DNA of 64,000 nt from Numida meleagris (taxonomy: Eukaryota; Chordata; Aves; Galliformes; Numididae), in assembly GCF_002078875.1 (NCBI RefSeq), contig NC_034412.1:14370876-14434875 (forward strand), in the 5' to 3' direction. Position 1 is the first letter of the stretch; each line of letters opens with the position of its first letter. The notes under the pieces were generated by a model that was not told where the DNA came from, ran no database searches, and saw only the letters and a list, made by a program, of their open reading frames with translations. This document shows positions 1 to 12,500 of this stretch, piece after piece. The position numbers were made by a program, and so were the translations under genes.

Positions 1-3000
1 CAGGGACTTGACAAACAAAAAAGTAATATTTTAAGCTCATGTCTCAGTGGAATGGTGAAATAATAGCGATATAGTCAAGGGAGTGTTTGTGTGTACCTTA
101 CAGTTTAAAAACCTTTTGCCTCAGCCATGCTAATGCTCTGAAAAAAGGATGCTGATTATATGACCAATTGTTTAGCATGTGTTTCTAAACTGGTTTATAA
201 TTACCAAATTAATCTCTCTGAGGTATTAAAAGCCTATTTGCACAATCTTAGTAAAACTAAAAAGGAAGCAGAGCGCTTTACCTGTGTTGTTATAGAGCCC
301 TACAAACAGCAACTATTTGTTTTGTAGCTGTTGTGGCTCTGGGAACAAGTAAATATAAACAGCAGGAAACACAAATACAGAGGCAGTGCAATTGGAGGCT
401 GTCAGGAAGCAGTATGGTGGCTTCAGGAGCTGAATTCTGCTGGAAATAAGCTTTGTCTCAGTATGCGTAAGAGGCTTTGGCACTGTATCAGACCTCTGGG
501 GAAGCCACTCAGCAGGGTGGGGATTACTATAGTTTGTGCTTCCCAATTCACAGCAAACTTGCTTCCCTGTCATACTCATGCATTAACTCTCTCTGCCCCA
601 CCTCACTGCTTGTTGGGGGGGGAGGAGGGAGAGTTGTTTGCTTTCTAGCAAAGGGACTGCTATCTGCTAGTTAGGAGTTGACGGGAAAAGCCCAGGCACA
701 CATGGCTGGCTCAGTGAATGCAGAGCGTTTCCCATCGTGGTGAGGGATAAAGGCATAAAGATGGCTAATTCTGCAAGGCTGGGTAATTCTTCTCTGCAAT
801 GGATGTGCTGTAGTTGCTTTGACAATCCCATCTAAAATGCAAATGAATTATGCCTGAATATAATAGCTGGCAACGTTGTGTAGACCTGCTGCTGGTACAA
901 ACTTCCTCTGAATGATTTCTTTTTCTCTCTGTGAACACATGGACTCCACTCCCTCTTTTGAGACTTCACAAGGGTTAATTTCTCTTAGCTGTGGGAATAT
1001 TCTGCATTCAGAGAAACTCCATGGTTATTCCTAACACATGACTATCAAAGAGTCAGATTAACACAGGGGGAGGGGAAAGGCTCCTGAGTTTGCACTTCCT
1101 GTCTGTTAATAAAGATTCCAGAAGTATTTAATATCATTGTGGTTTACATAGGAAATTGTCTGAACACTCAGTAAGTAACCGAATAGATGGCTGCTATACT
1201 GAATGCTGTTTGTCCGAGATCATTTTTCTTTCAGTTATGTTAGATATCTAGAAAATGTTGTTTAAAAAAAAAGGGATCTTGTCATGGTGCACAGCTGAAT
1301 GAGCAACTATAAAATACAGTTTTAAAAATTTAAATATCTAAAATGTATTGAGAAATGTGAGGTGCACCAGTACTAAAGAAACAACAGCAATTGTTTTATA
1401 CGCACTGCTAAGGCAATAAAATGTGGATTCCTTATGTAGGTCCAAATGTAGCAGCTGGATTTGGCTTTATGAACCATGAAAAATAGTTCCCATCTGGAAG
1501 TTGATGTTGAATAAAGATGCAACAGTAAGGCTGCATCTTACATGTAACATTTATGCATTTCCAACTCAATGGAGTACTGATACTGGAGAGGAAAGAAAAA
1601 GGAAGGGGGAGATGGGAATATACAAATCGGAAGCCTCTGGCCAACATTTTAATGTGTATTCTTTAATTTGGGAAGCTCAGATTTTGACTGCTTGTTTGTT
1701 TGGCAGGATAACCCTACAAATACTCAAGACTGTATCAGTAGAGGAAGGCTTATGAATGTTTTCCACCTCTTCAGTCTCTCTGTTAGATAAGTAACACTGA
1801 TTATGCCACAACTTTGTGACAATGAAATGCTGTAGTGTCCCTCCAGCACCCCATCCATCCAACTGGCATCTAAAAGCCCATCCAGGAGGTCTGCTTCAAG
1901 ATGGCTGACAGCTCGCCCTTTGCTCTGCACCTTGTTACAAGCAGTGTTTGCAACATGCAAACCCCGTATCTTCATACCAAGACCCCAGTCATAATGTGCA
2001 CAGACACCCTAATTCCTCTCACACAAAAATAAGGAGGTCTGCTTCAATGTTTTAAATTGTCCCCAGGCAGCACTCCACTGATTCTTAAAAGATTTTGTTA
2101 AATTTGGGACTTTAAAAATTCACATACAAGAATAGTCCATGCTAAAAGCTTACACTGTAAATAAGGTTGTAAATTCTTATTAATAACATCAGGCAACAAA
2201 AAGCCAATAGAGGAATGAAGCTTGAACATTTTATTGGCTCTTTTCTTCCTTGAGCACGAATTATTTCTAATGCAAGACGAAGTGTTGGAAGATGTGATGA
2301 TCCCTTTGGTTTTTGCCTAGAAGCTGTTGTGAGGATTCTTCAACTGTGAGACTTCCATGGTGGCCCCAGTGCTGCAGTACATCTGGCTGAAAAGATTTCC
2401 TGTATTTTCCTGAAAGGATGCTGTTATTGTTCCTGTTGCCCTGGCCATTTCTAAGAGCCTTTAAAATGAACCCTGGTCCCATATGATTGTGGCAAGGCAG
2501 ACACTTTAAAGATGACAGGAAACTTTAAAGTAAAAACTAGGTGTTGCAGGTATACATAGTCACTGGACCATGGGAATCTTTTAGTGCCCTTAATCCACGT
2601 TTACCATGAACTTGAAATAACCATGCACCCTGATGCTTGAAAACTGTATTCCTTTCTCATAGGAAATGAGAACCACATATGTTTAATACACTAACATGTG
2701 CAATGCTCACTCAGTACATGTGGCTCACGGATGTGATCATAGGCTTTCCTCAAGTTAGCTCTTCAAATCAGAAAGTGGTGTCACCCTTTCACCTCTGGAT
2801 ATCCTGAGAGCCTGCACCTATGCAGCTTCCTCCTGCTCACTGAGGAGGAGCCTGAGTGGGGTCTGGGGTCGGTTCTGGGGAGGTGGCTGGGTGTGTTGGT
2901 GTGTCTATGCACACTGATATGGAAGGGCATGGTCCTGTTGGGAGAAACTGTGGCACAGACTAAAAAAAATGCCCCAGCTCTTCTCAGAAGTTTCCAAAGC

Positions 3001-3690
3001 TGAGCAGAATGTGTTTGACTTTAGTGGTGTTTTCTGAGGGATATAAAAGCTTCTAGCAGTCATTGCTTGGGCTGCACCAGGTGGCTTGCACTGTGTGAGT
3101 CAGGAGCAGTGAAAGGGTTCTTCCTTACTTCCTGGAAAACAAGGAATGGCAAAGCCTAACAACAGCAACACGAATGCGTTTCAAAGGAGGTTGAAACCTC
3201 CAAGCTTAGTGCCCCAGGGGTGGCGGAGCCCTAGAGCAGGGAGGCAGGTTGTGTGTGAGCACCCCTAGATGAGTGCAACCAGAATCGTCTGTCCCAGCCC
3301 AAGCACAGCAGATATCTGAGGTTACCTACACCTATGTCTCGAGCTTGCTCTGGCCTCACTACAGTGTGACCATCAACAGTCACCAGCTCTCCTGTCTGTC
3401 CTCCATGGGGAACAAAGCACTTAGTGTGAGCCTGTAAGGCTGGCCACGGCATATGAAGTGGTAGCTGCCTCTCTCTGCCATATGTTTACATGTATTGTAA
3501 TTAAAGAAGCCTTTAAAAATAATCTATGCTTCCACATCCCAGATCTTTCTATCCACAATTGTGCAAGGAAAATAGATTTTTCTTTGTGCAGATTATATGT
3601 CTATTCTAGGTCTCAGAATCAACAGTCTTTGTTCAACTCACATGTGTGGAAATTTAGGGACTTTGCAAGCATTGGCAGCCACTGCTCTGG
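1..3690. other. Unique non-coding stretch, no gene
   Basis: I see no gene here. Open frames are at most 105 codons, overlap one another on both strands and resemble no protein family I know. The DNA is A+T-rich with a few G-rich runs, such as the one near 615-632, and a moderately GC-rich patch at about 2760-2960. A short imperfect hairpin (arms 294-299 and 335-340, with further pairing inside) is the only local structure I noted. No interspersed repeat was recognised. Confidence 0.7.
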
Positions 3691-3950
3691 AGGTTGTTCT
3701 TACTGCTGAGGGTTTTAGGCAGCCAGTTTTTGTGGAGGTTGGCAATCCCTTCCAAGAGTGCTAGATCTAGGCCAGGACTTCGGGCAGACCTGTGTGTACT
3801 ATTAGAAAGCATAGGTTGTGTGCAGTTAGCCTGGGAGCTGGAGAGCAGCGCTGCAGCCCTGCCTGTGTCCAGTGGCTTTAATAAAGAATCCCATTTATAT
3901 TCATTACTGCAACCAAGCCCGGTCTCTAATCTATCGCAAGGGACGCTACA
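3690..3950 (+). mobile_element. Possible solo LTR, 3' end (R-U5-like)
   Basis: The end of this block is laid out like a retroviral LTR terminus. A polyadenylation signal AATAAAG lies at 3880-3886. It is followed by about 60 bases of U5-like sequence that ends in ...GGGACGCTACA at 3950, a typical CA terminus. No primer-binding site follows, so any element would be a solo LTR. I could not find a convincing TG start or a target-site duplication, so the left boundary is a guess. The alternative is that an ordinary AATAAA and a CA dinucleotide happen to be near each other. Family not identified. Confidence 0.3.
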
Positions 3951-6900
3951 GATATATTATTTCTTTGCAGACTCAAAATGCTTAGATGGTTTTTAACCTT
4001 ATTAAATCTAAACCCCTTAAATGTGCTTCTGAAGCAAAACTTTTAGCAGTAAGCTTCCCAAAAAGTGCAAGATTTACAAAGCAGATTTATGGCTGTGTAG
4101 CAAGTAAAGTGACATTTTTCTCAGCGTATCATTTGCCAAAATTAGGGGAAATTCCCTACTTCAATGGAACAGGGAGCATTAGGAACATATCTACCGTGCT
4201 TGTAAAACAAGTTGTTAGTGCCTGATAAGAAAGACAGCAAAGTGTTAATCTACCTAGATGTTTTTTTCTAATAGTTGCTGCATTTCAGGAAACAATAAAA
4301 CTTTATTTGAATTACAGAATGCACCAGAGCCCTCTGCATTTCAGACACGGGAATAAAATCGGTCATAACCTCCCAGAAACAGTGTCTCCATTTTCTAAGG
4401 GAACTAACAGCCTGAGTCTTTTAAAAGGTTAAAAGCACAATCACACCAGCCAGCCCCATGAAACCGTGCTGCTTCTGAGGGAGCACGTCTCTCCTCAGTA
4501 TTTACAAATACCGGAGCTGATGCCATTTAGGATCAGCCTGTGTTTCCGAGATACCATGACACACATGGCAGTTTACTTTGGATGAAATAAGGCAGCTGGG
4601 TGAAAGAGCTACAGGTAGTGATCAGTCTAAAACTAGAAGAAACAAGAACCTTCAAGCTGTGTACAGCATTTTTTTGTTGTGGAATGATGTCAATAATCAT
4701 TAGGTGAATAAGAAGGTGCGATGTGACTGAAATAATGATTTCTTTCTCTTACTAAATTGCCTAAGAACAGGAAAACTATTTGGTTGTAGAAAATATTGTA
4801 TGAACTGGACTTTAATTTCAGCATTTGGTAAATAGTATAACAACGCAGATGTTTGTTCATTTTTCTCCTACATTTTGAGGCCACATGTTTTCAGTCAAGT
4901 TTTGGAGACGTTTTCTGAGCTAAATGTATTTTTTGGCTATCATCTTAGATACTGTCAGCTGGAAACCAAGAAAGAGGGGAACTAACTAAAACCACTTCTG
5001 AACTTGCAGTACTGCATTTTACAGTCTTAGCAAAAGTAAAATCCTATGAGATATTATAGAATTAGAAGCCAATAAGTGGAACAAGGAAAATGGCCTCAGA
5101 AGTATCAGTGTCACCATCTCAGAAGCAGCGACTCCTCTCTTCACACTTGAAGCAAAACTGATTCAACAGTGGAGCCTTCTCCCAGCACCAGGATCTAGGG
5201 GAAGGACATGTATTTTCTGGCAATTTGGCTGAATACACTAGCAGAAAAATGAACAGATCTGAACTCTGAAATCCGGTAGCCAGACACAACAGGAAAATAA
5301 AATTGTCTCCAGGCAGATCGGTAAAAAATATAGCTGAAGGATACATTTTTCATAGACAAGGAAAGCAGAAGTTGGATGAGTGTTTTTCTCCACCTACCTG
5401 TTTTCAAAAATAGTGTTCAGAGTGACCTGGAAGTAACTCAGTTATGTGTAAATGTGCCTCTGCAGTCATTTCCACCTGTTTTAAACACATATTCTTAAGT
5501 GGGCTCATACTGCTATTGTGTTGTGGAACACATTGTGTATGTAATGCTACATACATCAACATTTCTGGTCTCAGCAGTGTTATTGTCTGCACATCCATCA
5601 TCAGCATGTCCAGGGAGAAGGGTTTTCCATGAGCCACAGGGACATAAATTGCAATTTTAATCAATTAAATTACATTTGTGAATCTTATAGTAAATGGAAA
5701 ATTAAGTACAATAAAAACCAGTACTCAAATTGGTTTATAATATACATTTATGTAAACAATTCACATTTATATAAATGACTTACAAAAACTTTACAGTTAG
5801 AGAGTCCTCAGAATTGTGGATCTATGTGCTTTTAAAGATCCAGGTGCTTAAAAGTATCCACTCTTTAAACTGTATTCCAGCCTTTAAACTTTTAACTTAG
5901 CAATAGATCCATCTGCAATGAGGTCTGCATTACTCAGGAGAGGATCTTCTTCTAAATATGTATTGCCATCAAAGCAATTGGTATTGTCCTTAAAGTCTGG
6001 TCTCATCACGTACTTTAAAGAAAATCTCAGGGTGTATTTGCAAGCTTGGCAAGAATACTGTGAAGTAATGGAGCATCAGTTACTGTTCTGGTTGTAGGTG
6101 CTATTCCCAAACACGTGAGTGGTAGACCTGCTTTGTTAGGTTGAGGAAGGGTTAATCAGACGACAGCCTTGAATGCTAATACATTGATTCATATGTAACT
6201 TGCAGGGAATCCATGGACATGTTCAGCTGCTGTCCAGCTGAACTGACCACCACAGGAGAAGGCGGGTTGTGTGCCTCCTGTTTGTCCCTGCTCCCCAGGA
6301 CAGTGTGGTGGCACTGCCTTCCTTTGAGCCCTAACGGTGATGGCTCCACTGTGGGGGTTCCCACTGCAGCCAGCCCCTGAAACACGAGACCCCATCTTCT
6401 TTCCTAAGTGGAAACATAGGAAGAAGAGTTGAAGTATTTCTGAGGGAATTCTGCCAGATATTCATGTATCTACATTTTCCGCTCACTCAAGGGGAGCAGT
6501 GGTAACCAACGTACTAAAAGTCTTCAAATGCTGACAAATACAATTTAGCTTTGAAGGCTGCCAGCAATTCTGTGGTAGTAAATCCCATTTGCAATCAAAG
6601 GGTGAGTCATTAGCCTTGACATTTGAGAAATGGAGATTACTATGAATTTATGAAAAAGGTTCCCTAAAATGTTTCCTTAGCAACTGCTGCTGGGGAGCCT
6701 GGGGCATCTCTCACGTCCCTAGGCTCAGGGAAGCCGGCAGCGGTGGAGCAGACGGTTTCCTACTCCCTTGCTGTATGTAGCACTAAGTGTTCACAATCCC
6801 TTTCCACTCAAGTCTCGTCTAAGAGGAAAAAATGGTGTTTTCTTCAATTCAGTTATCTTTAGTGAGCCAACTTCACGTAACTGAAACTATCGCAACGAAT

Positions 6901-9501
6901 ATAGCTTATTGCAAAAACATGGGATGTTGAAGCCAGCACAAGAAGGCAGTGGGCAGCTTTGCCAGTCCTAAACATAAAAAAGGTAATGTGACACCTTGTT
7001 GCCAACATATTGAGCATAACATTTGATTTTAAAGGTATTTTGGTGGGGAAAAAAAAGAGAAAACTCCTAATTTTCCATTTGTCCTATGTTTCTGAAATGC
7101 TTTCAAGTCATCTAGTCAGCACTTCCTCACAGATGTAAGCAACGAACATTTCCTTTTATGATAAGAAGATGGAGCGATGAAGACCTTCCTTCTTTAGGGA
7201 AGCTGCAGTAAAACCATTGGCAGTACTGTATATACTGTAACACAACCAGTTAAATTAAGCCCAAAGCAGTTAATATGGGTAAGTCAAGAAAAATACTCTT
7301 GGTTGGCTGCCACATCAGTAAAGAAAGATGGGAAACCTTGGAATGAGTATATGGGAAGTTGGCAAGGAGCAGAGGAAATGAGGGCAGGTGGAGAAGCCTG
7401 GGTGCTCCTTAGAAGGGTATTTTGGTTGGAGGCAGCAGAACACTGGAGGTTATACAGGAGGAATCCCTTGAGTGTACTGTAACAACTTTTGCGTCTTGCC
7501 TCAGTCATGTAGGCTAGTAAATCAGAAATTAATCCCAGGAGAAGCTGGGCATTTTGCAAAGCCATGGAGGCATACTCTCTTCTCATGAAATACATGTAGA
7601 TCAGAGCAGAAGGTTTCTTCTAGGCCTAGGGAACATGTCTCTGTGAAGAAATGTGCAGCCACCTGCCTAACACTACTATGTGCTTTGGGTTGTATTTAAG
7701 ATATTACACAAGATCCTACTATTCTGCTTCCCAAAATTAAGCTTTGATTTATGCAATCTCCTGTTCTGGTAACATCCCGTATTTGTATATGTCATCTTTT
7801 TCCCCCCAGATTTTCCAAATCAACTCAAAATCTAAATTGTACAATTAAAGTACTTAATAGCTTCTAAGGAAATGATACTACTGTGGGTGTAAACCACAAT
7901 GCAAACATGGACATAAATCATACACTCATTTCTTAGTAATTTTACAAGAATGCAGGGAAGTTGTTCCATTTTTTGGATGTTATTTACAAAAAAATTGAGT
8001 ATTTTTTCCAAATGAAAAAATGTCCTTCTTTCTTTTGTCCTCTATGAAATGAGATACTCCCCATCTTTCCATTGCTCCTATGCTGTATATCCAAGGAGAG
8101 CAGCCTGTCATTCCAGAAACTCTCCTGTATTTTACAGAGTCAACATTGGTATTCATCTCAGGCAACTGCAGCCAATCTTGGCTGCCAGGTGAAACATGAT
8201 GTTGAAAGGGAGAAACAGTCTTGAAGAAATACAAGCTCTTAAACCATGAATGGCTTTGTGGATCAAAAATGCCATTTTGAATTACACCTGAAAATGAAGT
8301 GGAGATCAGCAAAGTCTCTGGAGCACGATGAAGGAGGAGCCGTGCTGGACAGGCGGTCCCACCCTTGCCTGCCGAGCATTTTGCAGGTCTGTTCTAAGCA
8401 CATCAGTTATGATTTGGAGCAGCTGCAAACTCAGCCCAGTGCAGTGCTCCCAATAAATTCCAGATGATGAATATGATGTGGACTTACTGGAAGAAAAATA
8501 TATTTCTGTGGAGAAAAACAATTACTTCTGAAAGCAAGACAATAGAACTGAACTGATGCTACAGACATAAGATAGAACAGAACTTTTGGGCAATGGCTTT
8601 AATTTCAAATAAATCACCCACCTGGAAGGCCTTTTGTGGACTGAATTTGGATTCTCAGACCCCAAATATTTTCAGAGTTAGATAAAGTTGAAAAATTATG
8701 GATTTCACTCTTGATCTCTCCCAAAAAGGACAGTTACTTTGTTCTGTCACAACCTCCCAGCTTTATGGTCAGCAGAAAGGTGCCTTTGCTGCCTCAAACA
8801 ACACGTGCGTTGTTTCACAGAAGTGCAAAAAGGCTTAGGAACACCACTTGATGCAGTGTGTTTCATTGGCAATCTTCAGAGGGGACTTGAAGGAAATTTG
8901 CAAAAAAACATGTCAAAAGTTAAGTGGTGAAAATCAGCTTAAATGCCTAATTTTAATTTTGTTTGTGCTCTTTGTTGTTTCATTGTAGGGAGAGGGAAGA
9001 AGCTGTCTTTCTCTCTCTGTCCTTTCATTTTGCTTGGGAGAAAATGGATGTTGGTGAAAAGAAGAAAGCTCTGACAGGGACTGGGAAGGGGTTGTTTATT
9101 CTGTTTTGTTTTCTTTAGAAAGGGGCAACTCTTCTAAAACTGGTGATGATCCAGTTAAGGGGGGACTTGGGAGGGGAGAGAAAAGAAAACTAATAATCAG
9201 CCTCTAAATGACAAGTTTCCTCTTGAACAAAAGAGCAACAGGAGGCAGTGCAGGCAGGGAGTCCATGCCCGGGGGTAACGTCACCAAAACAATGGCTGGA
9301 GAATGTGCAGCTTTTGCCACTCCAGGATCTACTGCCCCAGTGTGTTCGCTGGCAGGCTGGAAGGATCCAACCCGACCAAAGGCTGGGTGATGTGCTGATG
9401 CCACTTCTGGAGTCCTCCAGGGTGAAATGATTGAGTGTTGGTAAGGCAAACGAGGACTGCAAGAGAATCTGGCCCTGAATGGCAGGTATGAATAGCCTCA
9501 A

Positions 9502-9529
9502 TGTAGCCCCTATCAGTGAAGGGGCTACA
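9502..9529. repeat. Perfect 9-bp inverted repeat
   Basis: The arms TGTAGCCCC (9502-9510) and GGGGCTACA (9521-9529) are exact reverse complements separated by 10 bases. The stem is GC-rich and would form a stable small hairpin. It is too short for a microRNA precursor and no repeat family was recognised around it. Confidence 0.85.
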
Positions 9530-12500
9530 GGTGGGCCTCAAAGTGAGCTTAATTACAGATGACTACTGCTCTTCAATATTTGTGCTTCTCTTGCATTTAG
9601 TTAACTGTCTGCTGGGAGATGCCACCAGTGCCAGATAAACTGAAATGAGATGATTTTAAATTACTACAAGTGTTCACACAGAAGTTCATTCTGGTTAGAC
9701 TAAATTGGTTTTAATTTAAATTAATGTAACTTCTGCGTAGATGAGGCCTATGGCTTGCCATTTTGCAGCAGAGGTGAATTTATAGTGTGCTTGCTCCAAA
9801 CAGACTATCATGCAAATTCTCCTGGCATTTAGTCCAAGTCCAGTTCCAGCTGTTGGTGGAGATGGGGGAGCAGAATGGACTGCTCACATGGCCTCCCATG
9901 TAATGCAGATTGGATCTATTGTAAGTCAGATGGACTGGTGTTGTGGGAGCAGTGTGAAGCCAGTTCTTTCACTACATGGTGTGTAAAGCAATGAGGCAGA
10001 CAAAAGCTGGATTTAAATTAGGGAATATTTCTGCCAAATTTCATTCTCTGAAGCACAGAAATAAAACGTTTAATGCATCTGGCTATGTTTATTCTGTGCA
10101 CAATGTTCTAGCGGATCATAAAAGAAAAGCTACGTGTGAACATTATCTAGAAACTTCATCATATTTGGAGGAGATGAGAGTATGATTTTGCTGCAGTCTC
10201 TGAAAAAGTATTTGACTGTGAAAGCGGATACAGTTTGGCAAAGAAAATAAGACAACAAGAGAAAGAGGAAAGAAAAGGTTATTTTTCATTAGGTAGGAAT
10301 TAACAGTTACAATGAAAGCAAATTTTTATTTCTAAGATGGGCTCCATTTTGAAAATCCTCAGTCCTCTACATCCTGCAACAATGGTCGGTGGCTCCCACT
10401 TTGACTTTTTGCTGCGTTTTCATAGGAAAGCAAGATCTGAATGGTTGGGAAATGCAAATGCTGCTTGTGCAGCAATGGGCCGTGCATGAAAATAACAGAA
10501 TTGCTTGCCTGTGCACAGTAGGAGTCTCTGCCGATAAGCGAGCAGTAACTCTCCTTATGTGCATACTGTCCTTTTGAAAATTTGGCCCTGAATTCTACTG
10601 GTGAAGTTTCGCTTATGTTTTCCATGACTTTTCCACAGTTTCTTCTCAGAATTTTGCGCTTGAATCGTCCATTACCTTGACAGAAATAGACATCAGTGCT
10701 AAAAATAATTCAAAGAAAGAACACTGGACAATTTTTAATTACAAATGACCGAAACAGCAAGAATTAGTTAATGAAAATGAAAACAGAGTTGTGCAATCCA
10801 AATAAGAACGTCAAGAATAACAAATCTGTGACTAGATTTGGAAAAATAAACAGTGCTTTCCTTTTACATAATAAATGTGGTGTGGGTAGTGAAAAATAAT
10901 ATTTTAAAAATGCTGTAACATGTTTTTATTTCTACTAGTTCAAAACAGCATTTGCTCCCTGAAATTAAATGGAATCCAGTTGAGGTTCTGTCCTTTCAGA
11001 GACTAGTCTTGTACAAGGTAATGCATTAATGACTACTCTATTGATATTGTAATTTTTCTGATATACATAGAAATTGTCATATTGGAAGTTGCTGAGGCCT
11101 TTGATATTTCACAAATTGGAGATCATTACGAATGTTTTCCATGCTAGAGCTATACTAATTGTGACCATGTTGATGACATCCACCATTCTACTTAAAAAGA
11201 AAATTGCTGCTTACTAAAGAAGTTGGACTTAGCTTAAGTCCTTGGTGACTGATTTGATTAGTCCATTTGAGTGAGAATAGGGCAACACAGGGGCTATGTT
11301 AATGTAACTTAAACAATAGGCCATCACTAATCAGAGACCTCAAGGTTGAAGTGAGGTTAATTGTTATGCGGGTGGTATTTGAAAAGAAGTGTTGACTGGT
11401 GTAATGCACTATGGGACTGTAGTATTTGAACATGCAGCCCTAAGGCCAGAGGTTTTGTTTAGTTTCCCAATGAAATTTAAAGCTACATTATGTACATCTC
11501 TAAACAACAGCCTATACGCTACTGCCTTTTGATACATCACAAGAGCAACTACTAATTGATAACAGAAATGAGCCCCCAGGCACAATGTTCAGATCCAAAT
11601 CTGGTACTGGATTTAAATCCCTTTCTAAAGTTGGTGAGGTGGGAATTGATTTTGATTAAGCCCTTCATGGAATGAACACACAAGATTCAAATGACTCCCT
11701 TCTGCCCCTGAAAGTTTAGGAAATTCCAAATTCAGAGTGTCAGTTTAGTCCTACAGTATGCATTTAGTTGAAACATATGAGCTGACAACATCTTAATGCA
11801 AAAACATTTTGGCATAATTACAGAGAGCTGTTATTGATATCATTGTTCAGACATGGATTTATATCTCAACATGAGTGCCAGGAGTTTTAACTAGTTTTCT
11901 GAGGAAGTGCGACATATATGAAAGTATTGGTCTTTCTGTCCATTCAGAGATTTTGAACCTATAGAGGCAGAAGTCTCAAGATCTCTATATACTTTGTAAA
12001 AGTATCCTTGTCAAGGACAGAGATTCTTAGTGATCTGAGAGGGTTGCAGACTTGGCAGATGTTGCGTGTAATATATACCTTACGCTATCCAGTGTTATAG
12101 CAAAAGATATTGTAGACCAGACCAATACGTGCTTAGGCTCTTCACAATTTCATTTCATGTGGTTCAGGGAATTTATTTTCAATTAAGTAGAGTTTGGAGC
12201 TCTAGGTTGGATGTCACTACTGCACATGAGGTGTAAAACTTTCTGAAGAAAATGTGTTAGTTGTGCACTGGAAGACAGCCTCCTTCTGGTTTGGACTTGA
12301 GAACCACTTTGGTGCTGGAGCGTGGCTTTAGGCTTAGTCTTCTCCAGAGGAATCTGTTTGGCAACTGTGGACTGGTGAATGAAGCTCCTCTGGTGTGAAA
12401 TGGAAATGGATGTGATGAGGAAGAAAAACATCCAAACTGTGGGGCAAGAGAGGGGGAACAACTCTGAAATCACTCAGTAAAATAATCGACTATTTTGTCT

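Noticed and set aside
294..340. Imperfect hairpin resembling a microRNA precursor
   Set aside because: About 14 pairs with two bulges is too short for a microRNA stem, and no known mature sequence is recognisable.
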